A stretch of 64,000 bases of DNA from an uncultured Paracoccaceae bacterium (lineage in GTDB: Bacteria; Pseudomonadota; Alphaproteobacteria; Rhodobacterales; Rhodobacteraceae). The notes under the pieces were generated by a model, which saw nothing but the letters and a program-made list of their open reading frames with translations, made no database searches and was not told the DNA's origin. A program made the position numbers and the translations under genes. Positions 1 to 8,368 of the stretch are shown piece after piece (within the stretch, counting starts at the first letter, position 1; each line of letters opens with the position of its first letter). Location: contig CANLQO010000003.1 in NCBI GenBank assembly GCA_947493335.1, positions 62,001-126,000 on the forward strand. The letters are read 5' to 3'.

Positions 1-243
1 GATCGCCCAGACCGACAGGAACATGACCAGATCGCCGAACCAGGATGTGACAAAGCCATTTGCGGTCGCAAAAGCCTCTGGCCCCGTCGCAGCGGCCACG
101 AACCACCAGACGATCATCAGTGCGGCAACGATCAGCGCGTTGCCGGTGATACGGGTGAAGATTGATGTCATTGAGGTCAGTTGCGGACGATAGATCGTCA
201 GATGCGGCGAAAGAGGGCGATTGCCCCGGTTCACATCGGCCAT
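1..243 (-). CDS. sdhC: Succinate dehydrogenase cytochrome b556 subunit (partial, 3' end outside window)
   Basis: Absent from the ORF track because it runs off the left edge. The reverse strand from the ATG at 243 reads 81 codons without a stop. The protein begins MADVNRGNRPLSPHLTIYRP, the typical SdhC start with the SPHLTIY motif, and continues with the SIFTRITG segment and a first membrane helix (about residues 36-52). SdhC is one of the two membrane anchors of complex II; it binds haem b and passes electrons from succinate oxidation to ubiquinone in the inner membrane. An SD-like AAGGGA lies 6 bases before the ATG. The rest of the sdh operon must lie left of the window. A pair of GTGATCAC palindromes lies about 140 bp upstream. 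Confidence 0.93.
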   Translation of the reverse strand, partial: MADVNRGNRPLSPHLTIYRPQLTSMTSIFTRITGNALIVAALMIVWWFVAAATGPEAFATANGFVTSWFGDLVMFLSVWAI

Positions 244-380
244 GTCAGTTCCCTTCTTGGCGTCACGCAAGCCGGCAAGCCCGCGCCTTTGACCCGTTAT
301 TGCGCATCTTTTTCAGAGAGTCACGTTAAGGCCGCCCTAAATTCCGCGCGAAATTGCCGCGTTAGCGCAAAAAGTCTATT

Positions 381-413
381 TTGTGATCACAGGCGCAAAT
401 CAAGTGATCACAA
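381..413. promoter_or_regulatory. Paired TTGTGATCACA-type palindromic operators upstream of sdhC
   Basis: Two GTGATCAC palindromes occur at 383-390 and 404-411, with outward T/A flanks (TTGTGATCACA and GTGATCACAAA). Their centres are 21 bp apart, two helical turns. They lie between the end of the M48 protease gene and sdhC, so they belong to the sdhC promoter region. The same pair with the same spacing lies before sucC (8241-8273), and a single copy lies before the GntR/FCD gene at 18951-18962. The likely binder is that GntR protein (inference). Confidence 0.75.
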
Positions 414-414
414 A

Positions 415-1524
415 TCATTGCGGGGAAGCCGCAGCGTGAAGTTCATCCCCCGCAGCCCGCAACGAATGGTCCCATTCTTTTGCGATGGCACACCAGTCCG
501 CGGTGATCGCAACCCGATCTGCACGGCACGTGCCCACATGTTCCAGAAACTGCAGCCGAAAGCGTGTCGGCGGATGGCTGGTATCCAGTTTGTGATCTTC
601 GCTTTCCAGTTCCTTCAACAAACCGGCGCGCAAAGGATGTGCCGGATCACGCACAGCACGGCAAAGCGCATCAAGCATTTCATGCCCTTTTGGGCTGTTG
701 CTGCCATGCATCTCCAGATGCCGTCGCTGCCAAATCGGTACAAGAGCTAGGGTCTCAAGAGAACGGGCCATCGCATCGACACCCACGGCCTCGGCAGCGA
801 TGGCGTCGGCAAGGTATTCGGCGCGTTGGCTTTCAATGAATGCCAAGCGCAACATCCAGCTAATCAGCAATTCTAGCGCGAAGGATACAGGCACCTGAAA
901 GACCAGCGCCTCTAACCCGGAATCGTCAGCCGGTTCGATCATATGGTACCAGCGCTGCAGCACTCCAAACGCCCGACCAGTCAAGCCGCTCCGTAGACAA
1001 TCGCCGTTCACGAAATGCGCACATTCATGAGCGATGACGGCGGTGCGTTCTTCTTGCGTCAGCAACGCCCAAAGTTGGGCACCAAAACCGAGATAGTTCT
1101 GCCCACGATCTCGTGTTGCATAGGCATTCATCTCATCGCTGACAACAAGCCTGGAAATTGGAGGCGCGCCGGTGCGGGCAGCAATCTCGTGAATAAGGGC
1201 GAATGTCGCGGGTGCATCGTTCGCGGTCCAGACGGTTTTGAAGCGCCGCGGACGCTTCCACAGCAGGAACGCGCCCGCGATGAGAAAGATCGTGCTCAAC
1301 ACAACAGAAATGGCGTTGATCCCTGCCTGTGACAGCAGAACAACGGCAAAGCTGACTAAAATGAGAGGGGTGGCAAGGATGATCAGCGACAGGAGACTTA
1401 GCGTTGCAGGCACTCCGCGTGCCTTTGAAAGACGGCCCTGCAGGTAATCGTCGCGCGCGGTTTCAAAGATGGTGGCGGCGCGACGGCGTTGCAGCTCATC
1501 GATGCGATTGGCCAGTTTTGTCAC
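415..1524 (-). CDS. M48 family membrane metalloprotease
   Basis: This is a 369-residue protein. Two hydrophobic segments (about residues 41-65 and 68-88) follow a charged, coiled N terminus. The catalytic zinc motif HECAH is at residues 166-170, and the downstream ESQRAEYLADAIAAE segment supplies the usual third (Glu) ligand of M48 peptidases. This is the HtpX/Ste24-like arrangement, with the catalytic domain beside the membrane. The substrate is unknown; family members degrade misfolded membrane proteins. It lies downstream of the DUF1194 gene (65-bp gap) on the same strand and may be co-transcribed with it. It is not part of the sdh operon, since the sdhC operators separate them. Confidence 0.85.
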   Translation of the reverse strand: MTKLANRIDELQRRRAATIFETARDDYLQGRLSKARGVPATLSLLSLIILATPLILVSFAVVLLSQAGINAISVVLSTIFLIAGAFLLWKRPRRFKTVWTANDAPATFALIHEIAARTGAPPISRLVVSDEMNAYATRDRGQNYLGFGAQLWALLTQEERTAVIAHECAHFVNGDCLRSGLTGRAFGVLQRWYHMIEPADDSGLEALVFQVPVSFALELLISWMLRLAFIESQRAEYLADAIAAEAVGVDAMARSLETLALVPIWQRRHLEMHGSNSPKGHEMLDALCRAVRDPAHPLRAGLLKELESEDHKLDTSHPPTRFRLQFLEHVGTCRADRVAITADWCAIAKEWDHSLRAAGDELHAAASPQ

Positions 1525-1589
1525 GGTTTACTCCGCCGTTGCATGGCGCAGACCTGCCCACAAGGCCCTCTGCCTGTCAAGCAAGCGCA

Positions 1590-2267
1590 TCAATGAGATG
1601 GTGCGAGGGACGCGATCTGTTTTGTGATCTCGCGGATCAGCTTTTGCCGAATTCTTTCCTGATATTCCTGGTAATCCGCCGCGCGCAAAGCAAAGGCGCC
1701 CGGGCCCGTGATCACATGGGTCCGGAAGTATTCAACCAACCCGGCCTGTTCATTCTCGATCGCCAAGGCATTGATGGTGACTTTGCGCGACAGCGCCAGG
1801 GCACGGGCCTCTGTCGGGTCAAGCCCTTCATTCGACAAGCCATCGCCGCTGATGTCGATCACCTGCCTTTTGCAATCGGACACGGCAGGGTCATCAAAGG
1901 CGGCGAGTGCGACCAGCATCGCCTCACCCACGGCTGTGGAAAAATTGCGCCACCGGCGCGGGGCAAGGGCCACGTCCGTCGCCAGCGCATCAGCGCGGTC
2001 AAAATCAGTCACATGGGTCCAGGGGACAGAGATGACTTGCCGCCCCGCCCCGGTCCATTGCAGCACCATGACGTGTGCCTTGGCGTTCACCAAAGCCTCT
2101 GACACCGATCCGTGGTTCAGCGCGGCGGCAAGACCCTGCATTTGCAGGTCATATTCCTTCCGCTCGACAGAGCCCGAAACATCCACCGCCAGCACCAGTG
2201 CCAGTTCGCAGGCGGGGGCCGCAACGGGCGTCAAAGCCAATGCCGTGATGAGGGCGCGCAGGGTCAT
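1590..2267 (-). CDS. DUF1194 (von Willebrand A-like) secreted protein
   Basis: This is a 225-residue protein with an N-terminal signal peptide (MTLRALITALALTPVAAPA, cleavage near ACE). The next segment, LALVLAVDVSGSVE, carries a DxSxS metal-ion-dependent adhesion site of a von Willebrand factor A fold, characteristic of DUF1194. A later SDCKRQVIDISGDGLSNEG stretch fits the family core. The protein is probably periplasmic; its function is not known. It follows the DUF4344 gene by 55 bp on the same strand and precedes the M48 protease. Family assignment is from motif recognition. Confidence 0.8.
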   Translation of the reverse strand: MTLRALITALALTPVAAPACELALVLAVDVSGSVERKEYDLQMQGLAAALNHGSVSEALVNAKAHVMVLQWTGAGRQVISVPWTHVTDFDRADALATDVALAPRRWRNFSTAVGEAMLVALAAFDDPAVSDCKRQVIDISGDGLSNEGLDPTEARALALSRKVTINALAIENEQAGLVEYFRTHVITGPGAFALRAADYQEYQERIRQKLIREITKQIASLAPSH

Positions 2268-2322
2268 GCCCTGCAGCTTGCCCCATTTCGGGGTCAGCGC
2301 CAGTCACATTTTTGCAAGAGCG

Positions 2323-3060
2323 TTATTCGATCTGACCGGCCAGATGTGCCACGAATTCGGTGCACATGGTGATCGTTTCTTCCTGCGGGTCATAAAAGGC
2401 ATTGGCCTCGCCGCAATCGGCGACAGCGACGGGGATCACCTTGGGCAGCGACATTTCAGCATTCAACGCGTCAAGTTCGGCGCCGATGACATCAGCGATA
2501 ATCGTGGCCCCCGGGCCAGCGCCCTCTGCCACTTGCAGCACCAGCGTTTCGCCTGCCCCGGCATCGACCAGTTCATCAAGCACGGCGCCCCAGCTCCCTG
2601 CGGCCTGATCGTATTCCTCGGGACAGTAATCGGCACGTTCCTGTGGGAGGCCCAGTTCTTCGGCCACGTCGGCGCGTTCATCGGGGTTGGCACCATAGAA
2701 GATGCAGACGGCGTTGTAATAGCGCTGCAAATCCGGCCCATGCACATCCCACCACGCGACGTCGTCACGGGTTTCATCCGCTTCGGCCTGAAAGCCAAAG
2801 GCGGTGTCATAGGCCAGCGACACGGCGGTTTCTTCATCATAAAGCGCATCAATCATGAAAGCCGACAGGACGTCGGCTGCGTCCTCTTCCTGCCCAAAGA
2901 TCGGCAGACCCATCTGATCAATCAGCGCATGGCCAAGCTCATGATAGAAAATCCCCAGAATGTTGGCCGTCACATAGGCCTCTTGATCCTCGGTCAGGTC
3001 TTGTGCTGCCGCAGCAGTGACGCAGCCAAACAGGGCGACGGTTGTCGTCAGTGTTTTCAT
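2323..3060 (-). CDS. DUF4344 domain secreted metallopeptidase-like protein
   Basis: The start is placed at the ATG at 3060 (MKTLTTTVALFG), six codons into the ORF-track entry. This gives a clean signal peptide ending AAAAQ and an ATGA overlap with the stop of mch. The mature 245-residue product has the zinc motif HELGH at residues 40-44, followed by an EEDAAD segment, as in DUF4344 putative metallopeptidases. A later TMCTEFVAHLAGQ tail resembles the family C terminus. Probably periplasmic, substrate unknown. It is translationally coupled to mch although no metabolic link is apparent. Confidence 0.8.
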   Translation of the reverse strand: MKTLTTTVALFGCVTAAAAQDLTEDQEAYVTANILGIFYHELGHALIDQMGLPIFGQEEDAADVLSAFMIDALYDEETAVSLAYDTAFGFQAEADETRDDVAWWDVHGPDLQRYYNAVCIFYGANPDERADVAEELGLPQERADYCPEEYDQAAGSWGAVLDELVDAGAGETLVLQVAEGAGPGATIIADVIGAELDALNAEMSLPKVIPVAVADCGEANAFYDPQEETITMCTEFVAHLAGQIE

Positions 3061-4082
3061 GTCGGTATCAAAGCCCAATAGTCGAGATCCAGCAGAACGT
3101 CTGGCAGGTAATTGCCATCCTCGCCCTTTAACGCGCCTGTCGGACCCTTGGTCGCGACCAGCCGCAGGCGGATTGCGCCGACGCCGGGGGCGGCGGTTTC
3201 GGCTTTATCCAGCACTTCCGACCACGCCCGCACGGTATCGCCTGCAAAACAGGGGTTTGCATGGGCACCGCCATTTAGCGCCACAATCATCTGCGCATTG
3301 GCCAACCCATTGAAAGACAGGGTCCGCGCGAGCGAGATCACATGACCGCCATAGATCAGCCGTTTGCCGTCAGGCCGGTTTGTTGCATCAAAATGTACCT
3401 TGGCCGTGTTCTGCCACAGGCGTGTGGCGATCATATGCTCGGCCTCTTCCACGGTCACGCCGTCGACGTGGTCAATCACCTCACCGACCTGATAGTCGCC
3501 CCAGCGGTGCGGCTCTCCGGCCAGCGCAAAGTCGTAGCCCGAGAAATCGAGCCCCTCGGGGATCACAAGATCGGAGGCCGCGACAGCGGTTTTGAGGTCG
3601 GGGATCACCGGATCAGGCGCAGCGCCTTCTGCGCGACGGCGCACCATCACCCAGCGCACATATTCCAGCACTGGCACACCCACTTGGTTGCGCCCCACTG
3701 TACGTACCCAGACCACACCGCTTTTGCCGTTGGAGTTCTGTTTGAGCCCGATCACTTCGGAGGTGGAGGTCAGCGTATCGCCGGGCCAGACCGGTGTCAG
3801 CCAGCGCCCCTCGGCATAGCCCAGATTGGCCAGCGCATTAAGCGAGATGTCCGGCACTGTCTTGCCGAACACCACGTGAAAGGCGACCAGATCATCTAGC
3901 GGAGAGCTTTCCAGCCCGCAATCCTGCGCGAAGACATCCGAGGAATAAAGTGCGCCGCGTGCGGGGTATAGCGCGTGATAAAGCGCCCGCTCGCCCTCGG
4001 CCACGGTGCGGGGGACGGCATGTGTGATGACCTCTCCGAGGGTGTAATCCTCAAAGAAGCGGCCCGGATTTGTTTTGCTCAT
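3057..4082 (-). CDS. mch: Mesaconyl-CoA hydratase (beta-methylmalyl-CoA dehydratase), MaoC family
   Basis: This is a 341-residue tandem hotdog (MaoC-like) protein starting MSKTNPGRFFEDYTLGE. The ORF track extends it 22 codons upstream; the ATG at 4082 is preferred because it makes an ATGA overlap with the DUF1737 gene. The first half (SSDVFAQDCGLESSPLDDL, VVFGKTVPDISLNALANLGYAEGRW) and the second MaoC-like half match Mch, which hydrates mesaconyl-CoA to beta-methylmalyl-CoA in the ethylmalonyl-CoA pathway of acetyl-CoA assimilation. The mcl2-like gene heads the same operon and acts on the next intermediates, which supports the call. Confidence 0.9.
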   Translation of the reverse strand: MSKTNPGRFFEDYTLGEVITHAVPRTVAEGERALYHALYPARGALYSSDVFAQDCGLESSPLDDLVAFHVVFGKTVPDISLNALANLGYAEGRWLTPVWPGDTLTSTSEVIGLKQNSNGKSGVVWVRTVGRNQVGVPVLEYVRWVMVRRRAEGAAPDPVIPDLKTAVAASDLVIPEGLDFSGYDFALAGEPHRWGDYQVGEVIDHVDGVTVEEAEHMIATRLWQNTAKVHFDATNRPDGKRLIYGGHVISLARTLSFNGLANAQMIVALNGGAHANPCFAGDTVRAWSEVLDKAETAAPGVGAIRLRLVATKGPTGALKGEDGNYLPDVLLDLDYWALIPT

Positions 4083-4282
4083 TGCTCGCTCAGTTTCATG
4101 TCCGGATGGTATGGCGTGTCCACATCCTTGGTGACGGCCTGCCCGCAACGCATCACGCCATTGGCATGGTCATAGGCATAGGTCGGGTCGCCGTGCAGTT
4201 CCCATCCTTTTGACAATGCCAATGAGACCTTGTGGCAAAAGGCAGACGTGTCGTCTTCGGTCAGCAAACGGTAGATTTTCAT
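4079..4282 (-). CDS. DUF1737 domain small protein
   Basis: This is a 67-residue cytoplasmic protein, MKIYRLLTEDDTSAFCHKVSLAL, then SKGWELHGDPTYAYD. The pattern of a short beta strand, helix and 'GW.L.G.P.YA' matches DUF1737 proteins. It overlaps mch by ATGA and follows nnrU by 3 bp, so it lies inside the translationally coupled mcl2-nnrU-DUF1737-mch operon. Function unknown; the position suggests a minor role linked to the ethylmalonyl-CoA genes (inference only). Confidence 0.75.
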   Translation of the reverse strand: MKIYRLLTEDDTSAFCHKVSLALSKGWELHGDPTYAYDHANGVMRCGQAVTKDVDTPYHPDMKLSEQ

Positions 4283-4285
4283 GTA

Positions 4286-4834
4286 TCACCCACCAAACGG
4301 ATTGTAACCAAGGATCGCGTGGATGCCGCCCACCACGATGACCATGATGACCGTGGCGACGGCGGCGGTGAATTCCTTTTTGACCGGCACCTCGTGATAA
4401 GGGCCGCGCGGTCCTTCGGCGCGGTTGATGACCACCATTTCGGCGATGGCCCAAATCATCAAGCCGCCGAACAGGACGAACGATGGCGTATCACCATTCA
4501 CCAGAATATGCGCCACACACCAAAGGATCACAGCGCTTAGCTGCGGATGCCGGATCGTTCTGGTGATCTTGGTTTTGGCCCCGGACGCCGCGAAAAGATA
4601 GAAGGAGAACACCATCAGAATGTTGTTGATCCCGGTCATCGCGGGTGTGCGGCCCCAGTAGAACGTGCCATCCCAGGCGCGGTAGCCCCAAATCATGAAA
4701 ATGATCGCGACCGCAAGCGTCAGCGCCACAATCGCCTTGCCCTTATCCCCGAACCTGGCGCGGTTATCCGGCAAGGCACGTTTCCAGAAATGGGCAGCAG
4801 CCCAGAGGATGAGACCAAGAAAGAGAAGGATCAT
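4286..4834 (-). CDS. NnrU family integral membrane protein
   Basis: This is a 182-residue protein with about five hydrophobic segments. It contains the NnrU/isoprenylcysteine methyltransferase-like core: a TKITRTIRHPQLSAVILWCVAHILVNGD segment with the conserved RHPQ and AH-NGD residues. NnrU was named from denitrifiers, but the biochemical role is unsettled. It shares ATGA with the upstream mcl2-like gene and is 3 bp from the DUF1737 gene. No denitrification gene is near, so here it is more likely a general membrane enzyme of the NnrU fold. Confidence 0.82.
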   Translation of the reverse strand: MILLFLGLILWAAAHFWKRALPDNRARFGDKGKAIVALTLAVAIIFMIWGYRAWDGTFYWGRTPAMTGINNILMVFSFYLFAASGAKTKITRTIRHPQLSAVILWCVAHILVNGDTPSFVLFGGLMIWAIAEMVVINRAEGPRGPYHEVPVKKEFTAAVATVIMVIVVGGIHAILGYNPFGG

Positions 4835-5670
4835 GACGGCTCCAATGCGGCGATAGCGGTTGCTTTCGCCAAAGTTGCCCGCGCGGTCACGATATGCAAG
4901 TTCTCAACAATCTTTCCGTCCACGACTGCGACCCCTTTGCCTGCCGCTTCGGCCTCTTCAAAGGCTGCGATTTGCCGTTGGGCCAGTGCAATGTCCTCAT
5001 CCGAGGGGCCAAAGATTTCGTTGCAGGGGCCGACTTGCGCGGGATGGATCAAGGTCTTGCCATCAAAGCCCATGTCACGACCCTCTGCGCATTCTTGGCG
5101 CAAGCCATCCTCGTCCTTGAAGGCATTGTAGACGCCGTCCAGTGCCACAATCCCGGCGGCGCGTGCCGCCAGAAGACAATGCTGCAGTGCGGTGGTCATC
5201 GCCGCGCGGCCACGGGCGTGCAGGTCTTTGGCCAGATCATTGGTGCCCATCACAAAGCCCGCCAATTGCGGATGCGCGGCAATGGACTGCGCGTTCAGGA
5301 TGCCTTGCGGCGTCTCCATCATGGCCCAAAGCGGCTTATCGGGGATCAGGGCGGCCAATGCGTCCAAATCCTCTGGTCCGTTCACCTTGGGCAGCAGGAC
5401 CGCGTCGCAGTCCATGGCGGCCACGGCGCGGGCATCATCAACGCCCCATGCCGTATCCAGCCCGTTGATCCGCACGATCCGCAGCCGCGTTCCGTAAGAG
5501 CTTGCCAAGGCGGTTCCCAATGTCGCCCGGGCGTCGTCCTTTGCATCAGGGCTGACGGCATCTTCCAGATCAAACAGGATCACATCAACCGGCAAACCCC
5601 GCGCCTTTTCCAGCGCCCGCGCGTTCGCGCCGGGAATATACAGGGCAGAGCGGTGGGGGCGGCTGGTCAT
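4831..5670 (-). CDS. CitE/HpcH-type malyl-CoA lyase or (3S)-malyl-CoA thioesterase-like protein
   Basis: This is a 279-residue TIM-barrel protein of the HpcH/HpaI/CitE family: RSALYIPGANARALEKA, then DVILFDLEDAVSPDAK (metal-binding Glu-Asp), METPQGI, GTNDLAKDL and a GFDGKTLIHPAQV end. The size fits Mcl2 (malyl-CoA thioesterase) better than the longer Mcl1 lyase, but sequence reading cannot settle which. The start at 5670 is chosen because GAGG sits 6 bases upstream; the ATG at 5676 would overlap this SD. It heads the operon that ends with mch, consistent with ethylmalonyl-CoA pathway C4/C5 CoA-ester chemistry. Confidence 0.82.
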   Translation of the reverse strand: MTSRPHRSALYIPGANARALEKARGLPVDVILFDLEDAVSPDAKDDARATLGTALASSYGTRLRIVRINGLDTAWGVDDARAVAAMDCDAVLLPKVNGPEDLDALAALIPDKPLWAMMETPQGILNAQSIAAHPQLAGFVMGTNDLAKDLHARGRAAMTTALQHCLLAARAAGIVALDGVYNAFKDEDGLRQECAEGRDMGFDGKTLIHPAQVGPCNEIFGPSDEDIALAQRQIAAFEEAEAAGKGVAVVDGKIVENLHIVTARATLAKATAIAALEPS

Positions 5671-5680
5671 CGGCATCCTC

Positions 5681-5701
5681 GCAACATTGTTGCGCGCAAC
5701 A
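5681..5701. promoter_or_regulatory. Overlapping GCAACA/TGTTGC palindromes before the mcl2-mch operon
   Basis: GCAACATTGTTGC (5681-5693) is a perfect 13-bp inverted repeat. TGTTGCGCGCAACA (5688-5701) is a perfect 14-bp palindrome sharing the middle half-site. The three half-sites lie 11-31 bp upstream of the chosen mcl2 start, in the space between divergent genes. This looks like an operator for a dimeric repressor of the operon; the protein is unknown. Confidence 0.45.
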
Positions 5702-5838
5702 CAACCGATCCGACCGGATATTTCAACCCAAAAATGCCGCAGCGCAGCACCCGCGCCCCACCGGACGCTGCGTTAACCATGCTTAACCACACTGCACGCA
5801 TCCTCTGCGCCATCTCACAGGTCCCGGAAGGACAGGAA

Positions 5839-6153
5839 ATGACACGCAACATAACGCTGACGATGATGACTGGTTCCGCATTTTTGCTTGCTGCGACGCA
5901 GGCCGAGGCACAGGGCCGCAATTGCGGACCCCATGGCGCGGTAACGGCGCACCTGGCCGAAAAGTTCAACGAAAGCCGCACCATGATGGGGCTTGCCGCC
6001 AACCAGATGGTGATTGAGGTCTTTGTAAATGCCGAAAGCGGCAGCTGGACGATCATCGTCACGCGCCCCGATGGCGTGACCTGCCTTGTCGCCTCTGGCT
6101 CTAACGCGGACGTCATTCCTGCCGCGCTGCTGAACACCGACCCAGAGGCCTAA
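5839..6153 (+). CDS. Small secreted hypothetical protein
   Basis: The ORF track shows a 419-codon frame, but only its last 104 codons look like a gene. The ATG at 5839 is preceded by an AAGGACAGGA stretch and starts a signal peptide (MTRNITLTMMTGSAFLLAATQAEA-QG). The mature part has two cysteines (RNCGPHG and VTCLVASG), possibly a disulfide, and strands such as NQMVIEVFVN and GSWTIIVTRP. Probably periplasmic; no function recognised. It ends in a 4-bp convergent overlap with the TauE gene. Confidence 0.72.
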   Translation: MTRNITLTMMTGSAFLLAATQAEAQGRNCGPHGAVTAHLAEKFNESRTMMGLAANQMVIEVFVNAESGSWTIIVTRPDGVTCLVASGSNADVIPAALLNTDPEA

Positions 6154-6896
6154 AGCCCGGTCAAACCGCTCCAGATCAGGCGGATCGACAACAACAAAAG
6201 CGCCCAGACGACAAGCTGAAAGAACAGCTTTTCCGGCAAGACCTGGACAAGCCTGACCCCGGCAAACACGGCCAGAACCGCGGGCAGCACCAGTGTCGCC
6301 GCCACCTGAAGGTTGCCGGGGCTTAATTGCCCAAGAAAGTAGTAGGGGACCAGCTTAATGGCGTTGGCGTAGGTGAAGGCCACGGTCACTGTCCCGGCAA
6401 ACATCAGTTTCGGCATCCGCAGCGGCAGCGCGAAAATCTGAAATGGCGCGGCACCGGAATGGCTCACGAAACTCGTGAACCCCGAAATCGTGCCCCAGAA
6501 CAGACCCGGCCCCCAGCGTGGCAGGCGCGCTGGCCCCTCTGGTCCGCGTCGCAACAACAATGACGCGGCATAGGACCCGCCGATCAGCCCAATGATCAGC
6601 GTAACCACGGCATCCGACACATAGTCGACGGTCATCCAGCCGATCAGGGTGCCCAGCGTCAGCGCCACCAGCATGATCTTCAACACGTTACGATTGAAAT
6701 TACGCCAATAGGCGTAAAGCCCAAACATATCGGAGGCCACATAGACCGGCAGCAGAATGCCTGCGGCCGTCACGGGTGAGGTGACAAGCGACAGGACCGG
6801 CACACTGATCGCCGTGATCACAGGCACACCGCCTTTGCCCAATCCGACACAAATCGCCGCAAACACCGCCGCGATCCAAAACCACACCTCTTCCAT
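6150..6896 (-). CDS. TauE/SafE (TSUP) family anion exporter
   Basis: This is a 248-residue membrane protein with about seven or eight hydrophobic segments. It has the family hallmark GLGKGGVPVITAISVPVLSL near residue 20 and a second repeat-like GTISGFTSFVSHSGAAPFQIF segment. TSUP proteins export sulfite, organosulfonates or other small anions. Without a linked sulfur or taurine gene the substrate is unknown. The gene is transcribed away from mdh and converges on the small secreted-protein gene. Confidence 0.88.
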   Translation of the reverse strand: MEEVWFWIAAVFAAICVGLGKGGVPVITAISVPVLSLVTSPVTAAGILLPVYVASDMFGLYAYWRNFNRNVLKIMLVALTLGTLIGWMTVDYVSDAVVTLIIGLIGGSYAASLLLRRGPEGPARLPRWGPGLFWGTISGFTSFVSHSGAAPFQIFALPLRMPKLMFAGTVTVAFTYANAIKLVPYYFLGQLSPGNLQVAATLVLPAVLAVFAGVRLVQVLPEKLFFQLVVWALLLLSIRLIWSGLTGL

Positions 6897-6914
6897 ACCG
6901 GCCCTTCAATCTGA

Positions 6915-7967
<1,053 letters not shown>

Positions 7968-7994
7968 TCCCGACCTGCTTTCTACGATCTCCGA

Positions 7995-8022
7995 GGGCGC
8001 CGATATGGCGCCCTTTTCTTTT
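7995..8022 (+). terminator. Rho-independent terminator of mdh
   Basis: The 7-bp stem GGGCGCC / GGCGCCC (7995-8001 and 8007-8013) has a 5-base GATAT loop and is followed by TTTTCTTTT. It lies 28 bp after the mdh stop. Confidence 0.88.
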
Positions 8023-8057
8023 GCGGCGACATTGTCTGCTCCAAGGAGGGTAAAGTT

Positions 8058-8246
8058 GTGTCGAAACTTTCCCTGACCTTCCTTGTGAATGGCCTGCCGT
8101 GGCCGTGGGGATTAGCCTTTTGGTTTGTCAGGATCCTCTGCGCAAACCCAAGCATGCGGCCGGTCGGCAGCGAAACACAAGCGGGAAATCGCCCCTTTCA
8201 CACCACTCTTCGAATCAGCGCATCTGCCCAATTGGTTAATTTGTGA
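8058..8246 (+). CDS. Candidate small hydrophobic ORF between mdh and sucC (uncertain)
   Basis: This 62-codon frame starts with GTG (MSKLSLTFLVNGLPWPWG). It is preceded by an almost perfect SD, AAGGAGGG, with 7 bases spacing. The N-terminal half contains a hydrophobic stretch that could cross the membrane (LAFWFVRILCA). The second half is featureless, and the stop codon falls in the first GTGATCAC operator of sucC. The strong SD argues for translation; the lack of a recognisable family argues against. It could instead be a leader peptide or chance. Confidence 0.28.
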   Translation: MSKLSLTFLVNGLPWPWGLAFWFVRILCANPSMRPVGSETQAGNRPFHTTLRISASAQLVNL

Positions 8247-8273
8247 TCACACTTTTTTCGCGTGTGATCACAA
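8241..8273. promoter_or_regulatory. Paired TTGTGATCACA-type palindromic operators upstream of sucC
   Basis: GTGATCAC occurs at 8243-8250 (within TTTGTGATCACAC) and 8264-8271 (within GTGTGATCACAAA). The centres are exactly 21 bp apart, as upstream of sdhC. The pair lies about 100 bp before the sucC ATG, past the mdh terminator, so it belongs to the promoter of the suc genes. The GntR/FCD protein at 18297-18944, whose gene carries the same site, is the likely ligand (inference). Confidence 0.75.
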
Positions 8274-8368
8274 ATGTCGGGTTTTTGTGGAAATCCTGCA
8301 AGTGACTGTTTTTTATTAACCCTGCTTGTGCTCTGACTAGAAGAAATTCAGCCCAGCGGGGAAGCATC

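Noticed and set aside
1708-1715. GTGATCAC inside the DUF1194 gene (also at 6814-6821, 33101-33108 and 52341-52348 in genes)
   Set aside because: These lie within coding sequence, are single, and lack the T/A flanks and 21-bp pairing of the promoter copies.
1708-3081. 457-codon plus-strand frame opposite DUF1194 and DUF4344
   Set aside because: It is antisense to two genes that have signal peptides and recognisable motifs; its own sequence is Ser/Ala-rich without a domain.
4894-5838. Upstream part of the 419-codon frame ending at 6153
   Set aside because: It is antisense to the mcl2-like gene. The real start is the ATG at 5839, with SD and signal peptide.
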